This document shows, piece after piece, positions 12,893-26,300 of a DNA stretch of 64,000 nucleotides. The position numbers and the translations under genes were made by a program. The notes under the pieces are model-generated. The model searched no databases. It was not told the origin of the DNA and worked only from the letters and a program-made list of their open reading frames with translations. The DNA comes from Xestospongia muta (taxonomy: Eukaryota; Porifera; Demospongiae; Haplosclerida; Petrosiidae): contig OY848922.1 of NCBI GenBank assembly GCA_963693285.1, positions 4,576,923 through 4,640,922 on the forward strand, written 5' to 3'. How positions within the stretch are numbered: the first letter of the stretch is position 1; each line of letters starts with the position of its first letter.

Positions 12893-14056
12893 CAGTCCTC
12901 CAACACGATTACATGTAGCTCCATAAAATCTATTAGTCTGAAGACCATGAGCACCAATGCTTGATATTTAGTGCATTCTAGTTGGTTCGTTAAATAGAGC
13001 ACGACGAGCATTTGTGCATTTCTAATGTAGTATAGGATGCAGTAACTATAACTTACAGTAGTAGTTTTGTTTTCCTTAAAAGATATATCATCAATAATAA
13101 ACAATCATGTTATGTATACTTAATAATTTACTTGCTAATATAACACTACTTAATTACATGTCTAGCACTCTGGCTGGCATAGCAAGATCCTCACTAAATG
13201 GTTTGGTCTGTTTAGCAATAAAGACTTGTACAAATGAAACGTTGTGGTTTACATATACAGCCATAAAAAATGATTGCTAAGCTCAAACTTATATTAAACC
13301 TAACCTAACGTTTTCCATTTATGATAGCTGTTAGGGGAGTTATTAATAAATCTTCTGTGCAAAATATTGTGAAGGGAAGCCAAAAAAGGATCTTGCTGTA
13401 TCTCATTGGTAGAAAAGCTAGTACCATTACCTCCAACAAAGCTGGAGATAACAGTAAGTTCATTATCTCATATACATTAAAGTAACCAAGTGAAGTTGTC
13501 GCTCCCCTGCATGCACTCTCAACTTGGCCTAACCAATTTTGCCACTTTGAAATACATGATATCACATATTGAGTAATGTTAGAATTAGCTTCTTAAAAAT
13601 CTGTTTGGGTCAACCAGATTCCAGTAACACTACACAAGTTCTCAATACTAAGCCGACAGGACCCTCTTTCATTTAGTGCGAGGATCTGGATTATACCAGA
13701 TTATAGTCGATATGCTAGCACATCACAATTATATATAATCTGTCTATATATTATTACAAATTAACTAAATTAATTTCCCAACCAATTAAGACACCCACAC
13801 AAGTTATTTTTTATGGTACTATACCATGCAAATTTAAGTATGCATTACACATATACAAATAGTGGGAATATACGACAGATCATTTAATAATATGTCTCAA
13901 GTTAAAGTGTTAAGTCTAGCTAATATAGTTGCATCTAGCTAATATATTGGTTTGACGTCCTGATGAAATATCTCGTTGGCTGGAAAGCATAGCTGAAACC
14001 TCAAGCTAGAACATGTGCTTGATAGGCGTGGCTTAGATTTATTCTATTAATGCACA
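12893..14056. other. no supportable gene
   Basis: The frames at 12892-13104 and 13305-13565 have no recognisable domain or splice support. The sequence just before 14057 may be the 5' flank of the CACTA-like element. Confidence 0.4.
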
Positions 14057-16960
14057 ATGAAAGCTATAGTAAAGGCTCGACCAAGAAGAAAATGTCTTAA
14101 ATGTGGGCAGACGCTTTCATACTCTGCGTATAATAGTGATAAAAAACCCAGCTGTATGTCACGGAAAGGTCACATGTCATTTAGATTAGAGTAATAGTTC
14201 CATTCATCGAGCACTTAATGTCAACTTTGATGATAGTGTAGCAATACCCATTAACGATGACAGAGGAGGAAACAATGCTGATGGGAGTGAAGAACTAATT
14301 CAGAACAAATTGTCAGTTACATCTAGTAGTAATGAGTCTGAATCTGAAACAGAATCAGAGGAAGGGATTGAAATATTTGAAAACTCTGACAACAATGATA
14401 CTGAAAACACTACATCAGATTTTAGATTGCAGCATTTATTATCTGAAGAAAAACAGCACCACAGCAGTGTTGATGGTTCACCTTCAAACTCATTTTTGAA
14501 ATTATTGTGTTACTTTATCACTTTTTTCCAGCTATGTTACCAGCTATCTGACTGTGCTGTGACACTACTTCTACTTCTAAAAGCAATGTTCTTCTGGATG
14601 TCTATGCTTGTCCCTCCCCCAACAAATAACGTTATTGTAGCAATTGTACAAAAATGCCTAATGATATGTATTTCCTGAAGAAGCTTTGCAAAGGTCATGG
14701 TAATTCAATCAGAAAATATGTTGTCTGTCCATCATGTCTTGCACTCTATACAATGGATGAGTTGTCTACTAAAACCACATCAGATATTCCAAAATGCACT
14801 CACAGCTTCATTCTCATAAGAAAGTTTACTGCAATGCAGTTTTATTGAAAAAGTAAAGCACTACACGCTGGCACCAAAGCATGTGTATGCATACAATTCA
14901 GTGAAAGGCAGCTTAGCCAAATTCTATAGTAGAAGTGATTTCCATCAAAAATGTGAACACTGGAGAAAAAGCAGGTAATAGAGGGTCTATACATGGACAT
15001 GTATGATGGTGCTGTATGGAAGAACTTTTTTTCTTTGTATTATAAGCCGTTTTTGCAGCAACCATACAATCTATGCCTTCAACTGAATGTTGACTGGATA
15101 CAACCAAATGATCACACACAATACAGCATTGGTATTATATACTTGGTTGTAGAGAACTTCCTCGTGCTGATAGATACAAAATGGAGAATGTGATATTGGT
15201 TGGTTGTATACCATGTCCCAAAGAACCCAAAGGTAATATTAATGCCTTTTTGAAGCCATTAGTTGATGAATTGCTTGAACTGTAGACTGCATGGTGTTCA
15301 GCTAGCTTCTTACAAACTCACCATTTGGCTACACATCAGTTCGCTGTGCTTTAAGTTGTATTACTGCTGACTTGCCTGCCACACGAAAGCTTTATGGTTT
15401 TGCAAGTCACTAAGCACAAATGGGGTGCTGAAAGTGCATAAGAAATTTAAGTCTAGCACCTTTGGAGAAAAGTTAGACTACTCTGGATATGACCAAAAAA
15501 TTGGCATTTTCATGATTTCAACTAACACCTGGCACAGATTGTGGAAATAAAGCAAGGAAAATCATTGGCAGAACAAAGAGATTTAGAAAAGAAGGAGGGT
15601 GTTCATTATTTTGAATGCCTTTGTCTCCCATACTTTGATATTGTGAGATACCATTGTGTAGATGTAATGCATAATCTGTTGCTTGGTACCGCTAAGCATA
15701 TGATGAATATTTGGAAATCTCTTGGACTTTTGACATCAGCAGATAAATTAGAACTGATTCAATAAACAGTCAACAACGTACAAGTACCACCACTAATTGG
15801 AAGAATTCCTACTAAAAATTGCACTAACAGCTCCTCTTTTACTGCTGATCAATTGAGAAACTGGACTTGTATCTTCTCCATATATACAACATTCCAACAA
15901 CTGCTGAGTTATTTTTGCCAGGCATGCATTCTTCTACTTCAGCCTGTAATAACTTTTTCAGAATTACAAGAGCTGATGAAAAGCTCATTACATTTCGTTA
16001 AACATTCCAGCAACTATATGGTTCAGAGAAATGTACTCTAAACATGCACCTTCACTGTCACATCAAAGCAACAGTTCTTATTATGGGCCTGTGTATTCTA
16101 CATGGTGTTTTGCATTTGAAATATTTAATGGTGTTTTTAAATCTTTTCAGAAAAATTGGATTTATCCTGAAGTTCAACTGCTGTCTAAGTTTCTCAACTT
16201 CAGAATGTGTTAACTTCAAACTTTCTTTTTTTGTTTTCCATCATCTCTTAATGATATTATGCAAATGCAATCTGACAACAAAGTAAGAGAACTTATTTTA
16301 GGACATGCATGGCTCTTTACTTGCCACTCACATTGATGGTCTCACATTGCAAGAGTACAGCAAAAAGAAAATATGTCAAATTTCCTCAATTGATGGTTCA
16401 GAAAAAAATATTCATCATATCCCATCAAAACAATAAGAGAAGTACCTTTCACCTGAAGACGTAAAATGGATTAATGAAGTGTACAATAACATATACCTTA
16501 CGTACACAGTAAATCATGTCCCAATAAAATGTGAGCTTTTTTATGAAGTAGAAGTACTTGGCAAACATTTTGTGTCTTCTAAAACCAAGGGTAATGAATC
16601 TCCTTACATTCTTGCACAGTGGGCAGGCATGAGAGGTAGAATACGTGGCAAAACATTGTGAGTAGGGAGAGTGATGTACTTTATTAACCACTGTATTATA
16701 TTTCATGAAGCAAATGAAACCTATGATCTCCATTCAAAATGAGCTAAGTCCTCTAATCTATTTGCCGAAGTACAATGGCATTGTAGCCACCCCAGAGAGA
16801 ATTGGTTTCCATCACCTATTCTTGTTGTTAGCCCTACTTGTGAGGTAGATGCTACTGGTCCAGCAACATTTATTCTAATTAGTCGTATATTGAGTCGATG
16901 TACAGTTATTTCAGATAGGATTACATGTGATTTTTGAGAAGATTCCGTTCTTGTCGCTAT
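14057..16960 (+). pseudogene. CACTA/EnSpm-like (tnp2-type) transposase, broken
   Basis: Read in order on the plus strand with frame changes. An N-terminal Cys pair (RKCLKCGQTL) starts at ATG 14057, then an acidic linker at 14310-14480, then a CPSC finger near 14720. The core block follows: PYFDIVRYHCVDVMHNLLLG at about 15630-15690 (family key residues D, D, MHN). Next comes an RIPTK..FTADQ..NW segment (15800-15870), an MHLHCH block near 16044, and a C-terminal FVSSKTKGN..YILAQW block at 16570-16640 with the PRENWFPSP motif near 16800. The order and spacing fit CACTA-like transposases of invertebrates. At least five frameshifts or stops make it a dead copy. Termini were not identified. Confidence 0.7.
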
Positions 16961-17689
16961 TCCACTGAAGAAAAGAATACACTGTGTTCATCCTAGAAGC
17001 CAATTATAATTCCATTGCATGTATGAATACTAATAGCTTCATACTTTAGTATCTAATAATAACATTTCTCTGTGAATATCAATATGTACTGAATTAATCA
17101 TGTTAAAATATTAAATTTCTTGTATGATAGTATATAATATTGTATTTCAGCTGTGTACATGATAATATACAATACTTTTGTACAATATAAAGGTAACATC
17201 ATTAATACACAGTGAATAACTACTGCATAACAATGTAGAACAAAAGAATTCATATCAATAACATAAAAATACTATAGAGTATCACACTAGTATAACCGAA
17301 GTATACAATTGTCCTGTGTAACATATGTATAATATCAGAATACACAGTTGTGTAAGGCAATGTATACTCACACTTTTGCACAGTGTTAGTAGACTACTAA
17401 AGAGTAGACTAACAGAATTGTACCATTGACACTATAGAAATTGTGTCTCATGTTTAATGCCACAATTTTCAGGTGAGCAGACAACATTGCTGCATATCTC
17501 ATGTAAGACTAATGATTAGAGAGTGCAATTTATTTACAAATATGAAGATGGTGAATCATTTGTACGTGTAAAAGTTTTTAAACACACTTCGGTATCCATG
17601 GAGGCCAATATATACTCTATCAATTCTATATAAGACACGGGTATGTACCGTAAATAATCTATTCTTTTTAAAGGTGGTATTGTTGGCAA

Positions 17690-18480
17690 TTTTGTAATTT
17701 GATCATAGAGAGGTGTGGGAGTCGTAAAAGAGTCTGTTCTTATTGTATGGAAGCGGTTGCACACACCTCTTTTTACCGTCATCTAAACCATAAGACAGGT
17801 GTAGTTGGTCCTGAAAAATGTAATCAATTGGTGTCTTACACTCCCAACGATAAGGCCCGATCAATTGATGACGAAAGTGGTATAACACCTGTCCAGTTTC
17901 AATGATTCACTGCACAGAGAGAAGCTAGCACAAGTTTATTAATCCAATAAATGAGAAACTTTTAATGATGTCGAACTGATAAATCTACAGGAAATGTATA
18001 ATAATTGTTTATATCCTGCAACAGAATACGATATTGTTGAATCATTTCTGCAAGCAAATATCCGTTAATGATCGTCTTTTTCTCAGCAGTAAATTACGTT
18101 CTCCAAAATCAACTGCTATTGTTGCACACTGGCTTAATAATGTCATAGGTATTAATACAAGTAGACAGGCACACATCCGAGCTGGATTTATAACTTATTT
18201 CTTTCGTCATGAGTTAAAACTAAAATCCAGGTCAAATTTTGTAAAACTACAAATACTAATGTATTAGCACATGTCCAATGTTTGGAAAATCACCCATATT
18301 GAGATTCAGTCTAACAACATTTCTTACTTCAACAACATTTGTGAGAGATTGCCGTCAATTTTATTCCTGTTGCTAGAATAGTGGGACATTGTGCAGTTGC
18401 CGAGACTAATGTAAAACTTGATTATAGAATTGACAAAGTGATTGTTTGTGTTCCCTTATTAAAAAGTGCACTTGTTTGAT
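17690..18480 (+). pseudogene. internally deleted CACTA-like element
   Basis: A C2H2-like N terminus (CSYCMEAVAHTSFYRH at about 17735-17785) is followed within 250 bp by sequence like the C-terminal end of CACTA-type transposases: AHWLNNVIGIN, RAGFITYFFRHEL, then VARIVGHCAVAETN near 18370-18410. The catalytic middle is gone. It is a different subfamily from the copy at 14-17 kb. Probably a non-autonomous deletion derivative. Confidence 0.5.
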
Positions 18481-18873
18481 ATTAGCTGTGTCTTTTGTAA
18501 AATCTTATACAGTGCACTTAATTAAATGTATTATTCACAATAATGATTATTATTAATGGTTATGGCAATAAGCATATGATTATATCAAATTGCTTAAAAT
18601 AAGTCTGTTATAAGCAAGATTATAACAGAATGAGGTATAAACATCCACACTACACCATCCTTATATAGACTGTTAGTATAAGAGAGCTTATAACAGTCTG
18701 ATATTACTGTTATTACTAATAGGTGTCAGATAACAGACCATTCTTAGCAATTTACACAGTGGTAGTGACATCATAGCTGGGCCTAAGCTGGCATAGCATT
18801 TATAAATAACTTAGAAACTGCAGCGAGGTTACACACTTTTGTGCCTTTCATCTGTATTGCTATTGATAATATT

Positions 18874-18879
18874 TTTATT
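18874..18879 (-). terminator. candidate polyadenylation signal of the main gene
   Basis: AATAAA on the minus strand, about 190 bp past the stop codon at 19065. It is a plausible 3' end, but such hexamers are common in AT-rich DNA. Confidence 0.3.
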
Positions 18880-19064
18880 GCCAAAAAGTACTGTTTGCAA
18901 ACAGTTTAAAAATATAGAGTATTATAAAACTTATAACTAAACACAAACTAAATTCACCAATTCTAAGTTATAGTGCAAAAGAACAGCTAAATTACCATTT
19001 TACTCTAAAACAAAATTAAGTACAAGAATGTTAGAAAACATGTATGTTATCTATTGTCTACAAT

Positions 19065-19123
19065 TCATTTGGTAGTGTCATTTGTAGCTTCAGTGATAGT
19101 TGCTGGAATATCAGCAGTTTCAC
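19065..19123 (-). CDS. stop exon of the Roco gene
   Basis: The acceptor ATTTCAG is followed in phase 1 by [19 protein letters not shown] and TGA at 19065-19067. It is a short Thr-rich tail with no domain. Confidence 0.65.
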
Positions 19124-22100
19124 CTGAAATAAATAAGATAGGGGTATAAATTGTTTGCAAGATGATTTTAGAAATATCTTTTTATAAATTCAGAATGTCC
19201 TGTGAAATTTAAATTGACAGGTCAGTTTAATGTGTGTATACAGATTCATTGAAAAGTAAATTAATAGGAATACTTAAAAAGTATAATTAGGGTACTGAAA
19301 CCAATTCTTCTTTTACCATTTTGTGATAAAATTTCTTGCACAATGCGATTTTCATCAATTGCTTTTAGAGCTTCAATGAAGTTTGCTCTGTTTGCATGAC
19401 CACCTTTTAACCATGTTACTAACATGTCTTTACGAGATGGTGCAGGTTGATAGTGATTGAGTGCTTTAATATCTTTTATTACGGCATCTTTAACACCCAG
19501 ATGTATACCCAAAATTTCCCAGTCATCAACATCTTTAACAAACTTTACAAGTGCAGAAAGGTGACACTCATCTAAAAGACATTTCCTTTAAAAAAATCAA
19601 CGTTGAACTGGTATAGTTACCTAGTGGTCCATTTGGTAGATTTGAGTTAACATGTATAATATCTGAATCATGTGCTAAAGAGATGAAAATTTTATTCGTG
19701 ACTTTTTGTATTATAAATGCTAAAATCTAACTGTAGTCTGTGTATTGTACTCTCACCTATATTTCTGCTTGAAATATCCAACATCTCCTGATCTAATTCA
19801 TCTACAGTGAAAAAGTATTAAATATTGGTCAATTGCTTCAATATAATCAATCACAATTATGTACCATGTTGTTTAGTTGTTTTGGATCCAGAAGTGACAG
19901 AGCAAGGTTCTACACCAGGATAAAATTAATGCCACAAAGTAACATTTCTAACTTACCAATTAGCCAACAGGTTTGTCTTTCATCAATCAACTGAAGGGTT
20001 GGTAGCTGTTTTTCAATACTACATCTCATTAAAGGTGGATCATGATCCCATGATATAAAGACTGGGTGTAACTTATATCCACTTTCACTGTGCTCTTGTT
20101 TACAAGGGACAGATACTTCAGCTTTGAGTGCCCCTTCATCATATGCCAATATATCAGCACAAGCTGATATTGCTTCACAGATGACTTTGTGTAATTTAAA
20201 ACAATTTTTAGTGAGACCATTGTAATAGACCTCAATCCAATAGAATCGATCAACTAGTAGGACAGAACCAAATAAATCTTCAGAATAAAGTAAAACAGCA
20301 TAACGTAGCTGTCTTGGAAATGCAATAGAACAACTATCTATATCAAATTGTGGCCTTTCTACTCTGTCCACAAGAGCAACTACAACAGCTGGAAATACAC
20401 CCTAAAATATATAGAGAATGATGTTACCATGTATTAATTATCAAAAGAAATTTTTAGAAATTACACAAATTTGCAAAAGAATGCATTTAACACTAACAAA
20501 ATCAATGATTGTTGAGTTTTAGAATGGATAAGTACATTACTAACCTGAGGAACAACTTTACTTCTGAATGTAATGATCATTGGATCACATTTTCTTTGAA
20601 AAAGAACTATGTCTTTCTCTTTTGCTTGTTTGGGAGACAATACTACTGGCATAAAATAGCGCTTAACACCATCAGTTGTTGAGAGTGGAGTAATGATATG
20701 CAAATAACGAAGCAACATTAAAAAGGCATGCTTTGTAAAAAGAGAAGAAACAAATGGTAGGCAAACTTTATCAAGTAAAGATTCATCAAATACTCCAAAT
20801 TCACGAAATGCTCGCTGAGTGTCTGGTGTTATAGACTTACCCTCGAGTAAAATATCCTCTAAGTGGTCTACAAATGACACACGTATCAATGCTGAGAGCA
20901 TATCAAGGAGATATTGAGGATTACTAAATATTACGTTATGAAGGACTATTGGAAAATACAGGAACAAGGCCATGGTATGTAAGTGGGATAAGGAATTCAG
21001 GACATCATTTCTATCCATACCAAGACTACCTCCAATACCATGACAAGATTCTAATGAAATAATTCCATGATCCTCTTGTGACGCCTCCTCTTTCAAACGC
21101 AATTCAAACATGTACCAACGTACCGGTATGGGTGTGGCTATGCCAATTTCCTTTTTATAGGACATAATATGCTGTCGAAGAGAAGATGATATTTTCTTTC
21201 GATTCCACCAACAAAGATTATCAACAGGAAATATGAGCTTTTTTGGATCCTCATTAGGAAAAATAAAATGATTATGAAACTCACTAAGAGTAGACAGTAG
21301 CTGCTCATTCTTAAATTCTAAAGGCTCATACAATTCTTTTTTCCCGTGCTTAATTTTGTCATAGCAAGTGCCAATGATCATAAAAAGTGGTAAGCTTTTC
21401 TTTCCTTTTGCAACAACAGCATTTTTAGAAGAAACTATTGAACGCACAAAATGCTCTATCAGCTCTAGGTTTGTCATTTGTAACTCACTGGGTTGATTGA
21501 GCAACTTACCATTCAGTGAGTAGCAAAACTGAGGCTTTTCAAAGAGGCTTTCTGTTAACTTTGTACAGATTATATTTATGGTATTGCCACGAATAAATGC
21601 TCGTGATACATCAGCAAATTGTGGCTGACCACCACTATCAAGAACATTTATCCAAGTAGCTTTGTGGCGATTTTGTACTTTTTTTTGCTTTGCTAAAACC
21701 TTTGTTAATTCTCTAGAATATTGATCGGATTTTATCTCTGTACTGGAAGATGATAGCTCTTTAGATGGGCTGGCACTAGAAACTGCAGGTCTTGTAGCTT
21801 TGTCAGATGAAACTGTTGTGTTGATTGAAGTTATATGAAAGGTTTTCTTCTCTGTTTGTTTGGGTTTTATAGTTGTATCGATATCAGAATCCAACTCATT
21901 CAAATCTTTTTCTGATATGGTTGATGTTACTTCAGTAGGCAATGGTGCAGCAGCATTGTAACTTTTTACATTTTGCTTTGCCAACCCAGTCATGCTAGTT
22001 TCACCAGGCGTGAATTTTTGAGGTGATTCTGCAGATAACATTGTACTACTAGCATCTTCTGAAATAGCATCATCAGTTTCTTGTTGTGAATCTTGCTCTA

Positions 22101-23249
22101 GTGCATGAATTGCATCTGAAAGCATCCTTAGTAAGTCGAGACTAGTAACCTTTTCCCATATCTTTCCTTCATTGCGTCCAGCTACCCTCTCTAATGCTCG
22201 TATAGGTCTTGTTGCTAATGCTGTACTGTTGTGAAATCTAGGTGCACTCCAGTTGAACAGAAGTGACTTGAATGCTGTTTTACCAACACAAGGTGGTCCC
22301 ATAAGAACAAGTCTCATGTTAGTCAGTTGAACATTGCCTTTGTGGAGACCACGTTTGAAAAGTCGTTGCAATGCTGTAATAAAAATAAAAAAGAACATCG
22401 TATTAATGCTTGAATAAACTATTGTATTATTAAATTGATATTATATTAATCATATTAATAATTCAATATATATGCGATCTTTTAATGGATTATTTAATAT
22501 ATATTTATCTCAAGATTGGAGACTCTGCATAAATAAATTACTGAATATTAGCCAATAGAGAAGAGTGCATGAAGAAATAAAAGAACTACAATACTGCATG
22601 TTATATAAGAAACCTTCACAAATTAAGTCTCAAATTATTGATTATAATAGCTAAATTACTTAATTGCCGTAACTATAAATTCTATAATTTTAGTAATGGC
22701 CATGAATCTATTTGTATGGTCATGTCTGCTTATTTCTTATATTTATTTCATTGCTGTTTGGCACTTAATTAAGATATAAAAGAAATTAACATCATGTTGT
22801 AACTACCAATACATATTACTGCTAATGAGTTTAATTTATTTAAAAAAATTTGGCATAAGTGACTCCAGTATTGTAGCTGCTTAAAAACACTATCTTAGAA
22901 TTACTTAATAATTACATTATTCTAACTATGCTGCTGTAAGTAATGAATCTTAAGATATTGTAATGTAACTACAACAATAAAAAGAAGTACATAGGAAAGC
23001 TTAAAAATTATAAACTATTTAGAATATTAAATAAACAGTTCTACAATAATATAAACTATACAAGGATAATAAAATTACTGTGATAGACATACTTGTTATA
23101 TCAAATTATCAAAATACATACCTTCATCTATTATCAGCTTTGCAATGTCTCGATAGCCTTTACTCTGAGCTAATTCAGCTGGAGTTTTACCATCCTGAGT
23201 GAAGAAAGAATGTATTAATTCATAGAAAGGCAAACAGTATGTAAATAAC

Positions 23250-23322
<73 letters not shown>

Positions 23323-26300
23323 TATATACATCACTTGCTTGACTCAGTTTCAGTTGTAATCAACTAGCTAAATAGATATGCATATAAACCTTTGAAAACC
23401 TGTAGATGATCTGTTTTAAGTTTATGGAATTATCTCAATTGTGGTTGGTAAAGGAAGAACATCATTAATTCTCATTTAAATTGCATATCAAAGGAAGGCT
23501 GATGGCAGATACCTTCTTAATGATATTATTATAAACTTTAATACTATTCTTAATATGGACAATCTTCAATAATTATTTTAAGTCAGCCAAAAATTATCCA
23601 ACCACCACATCATTGCAAACACTACTGAGGACATTTAATAAAAATTGTACAACACATAATATTTCCTCTTTCTTTGATAATTCTTATACAACAAAATATA
23701 ACTATTCTGGTAATAACTACAAGCTCGTATTTTTTTTGCTTTTTTTCATCACCGCTAAAACTAGTAACTCATCTTAATACTAAAGTCAATCAATGTTGCT
23801 ATTCTGTTGCCAATTAAATGTATGGCTCCCATTCACAAGGTTGTGACAGTCATTTTAACTGCAGTTATGATAATGAAATATTGACAAAATCAGACTTATT
23901 AGAGTCTATCTATACTTAATGAATCAAATGAGGTTAACAAAAAGGTTTAATATGACTAACAATCAAATATTTCATGGAAAAGAAATTTTGGTAGTTTATT
24001 ATTATTATTGTTGAAGTACAATTTTAGAAGTTCATTCACACTGTTCATGATTAGGATAAATATATTCATATAATTAGCAAAAGAATGTGTTTTTAACCTA
24101 ATAGATGAGATCAAAATGATATCTGCTGCTACTTTGTTACTCATGGTCTTCTAGAGATGTGGTGTCTGTTAATGCTAGTGTGTTCACAAGTGCTAAGTTC
24201 AAGGAGTTACTAGTTCGCTGTGTCATCTGGCATCATATGAAGTCAGAAAATGGGCCATACAGAGCTTAAAACAATGTATGATCAAGTTACAGTATGGTTC
24301 CTGGTGATCAAATTATCAAAAGTTTTGCTTTCTTTTACCTTGACTATATGATTTAGTTCAGAACTTGTTGAAATAGCTTTAAACATTTTTGTGCCTTGCC
24401 ACCGAGCAATTACTAAGTTTCCACTCTGAAGTGCCGTAGTTCTCCGAGTAAGCGCCCATGGGTGCTTTCAGTTCATTTGGAATTTCAAAGGGGTGGGCGC
24501 TTACACGGGATTTTTCAAAAACAGCTTCTAATAAGCGCCCACTATGAATAACTAATAAATATTTAATTAATAACGTCAATATTCCGTATGTATGATGTAG
24601 AAGTTAAAGCTGTCGAGGCTCTGAGAACTCACCCGGAGTGCAATATATCTCCTATAGCAAAGAAGTATGGTCTAGATAGAAAGCATATTAGATAACAGGA
24701 TAAGGAGTTTGACAAGCTTCGAATCGCAATAACGATACGCAGTACAATCAAGGACAAAAGGAGAAAGATCCTCCATTGAGTAAGGTGGTTTAGAAGGGCT
24801 TTGTGAGCTGACCTTTTGAATTCCAAACGGAACAAAAGACAACGAAACTATAATGTCTAAACTTAGAAAATTGCTAGCCTAACTTTTTTCTTCGCTCAAC
24901 ACGTGATAATAACAACAATAACTACAAATCTAAGAGGGTGGGATGGAGAGGGCGCTTGCACGGGGAATTGACATTTTCCTTTAAGGACAAAAATAAGGGG
25001 GTGGGCGCTTGCACCTTGTACTATCCTCTTTCTTTGAAAACGTTTTAACCCTTGTTTGAATTGCCACATCATCTTTTTGATTTGCTGGCTTCTTCTCGTA
25101 TTGTGCGTTTATATAGACGTCTATGGATACTGGAAGTAGTTTAATACGATGTTTAAGGTCTGTATTCAAGAAGTATGTTTTCAATAGACAGCAGTTACAC
25201 CTTCCATCGAGTGAAATGAGGGAGTATGGTAAGTTCCATCGTAATTATGAGAATAGTTGTTTTATAAATGGTTCTCAAAGCTTAGCTGTGATTCTAGACA
25301 TGTATATACAGTATATATATTATGTATATTATGTGTTGTAGTTATATTGTGTGCCAGTTTTCACATATAAGCTTCGTCAAGCATAGATAGGCTATCATGT
25401 TTACAAGTCAATATGAAGTCCAGATATAAGAGACACTTTCAACAAAGAAGGAACACAACAATCCTCATGATAGATTCACTGTTGCTGTGATGAAGGGCAA
25501 ATTGATAGTTGGTCATATCCTAAAAGAAATTTCAAAGATATGTTGGTTCTTTCTTCACAAAGGAGGAACGATTCCCTGTACAGTCAATGACAAAAGGGGA
25601 ATGTCCTCTATTGAGCAAGGCAGTTTAGAAGTGCCTTGTGAGCTGACCTTTTGAATTCCAAACGGAACAAAAGACAACAAAACTATAATGTCTAAACTTA
25701 GAAAATTGCTAGCCTAACTTTTTTCTTCGCTCAACACGTGATAATAACAACAATAACTACAAATCTAAGAGGGTGGGATGGAGAGGGCGCTTGCACGGGA
25801 TTTGACATTTTCCTTTAAGGACAAAAATAAGGGGGTGGGCGCTTGCACCTTGTACTATCCTCTTTCTTTGAAAACGTTTTAACCCTTGTTTGAATTGCCA
25901 CATCATCTTTTAGATTTGCTGGCTTCTTCTCGTATTGTGCATTTATATAGACGTCTATGGATACTGGAAGTAGTTCAATACGATGTTTAAGGTCTGCATT
26001 CAAGAAGTATGTTTTCAATAGACAGCAGTTACACCTTCCATCGAGTGAAATGAGGGAGTATGGTAAGTTCCATCGTAATTATGAGAATAGTTGTTTTAGA
26101 AATGGTTGTCAAAGCTTAGCTGTGATTCTAGACATGTATATACAGTATATATATTTTGTATATTATGTGTTGTAGTTATATTGTGTGCCAGTTTTCACAT
26201 ATAAGCTTCGTCAAGCATAGATAGGCTATCATGTTTACAAGTCAATATGAAGTCCAGATATAAGAGACACTTTCAACAAAGAAGGAACACAACAATCCTC

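Noticed and set aside
20029..20253. 74-codon minus frame inside the COR-tail exon
   Set aside because: Alternative frame; the phase-consistent frame of exon 19957-20401 is clearly conserved in the paralogue.
23096..23323. 75-codon minus frame starting with a Tyr-Ile run
   Set aside because: The N-terminal part is translated (TA)n microsatellite; only 23122-23194 is exon.
24981..26175. Frames of 67 and 72 codons repeated 834 bp apart
   Set aside because: Conserved only because the DNA is tandemly duplicated; no domain and no independent sign of coding.
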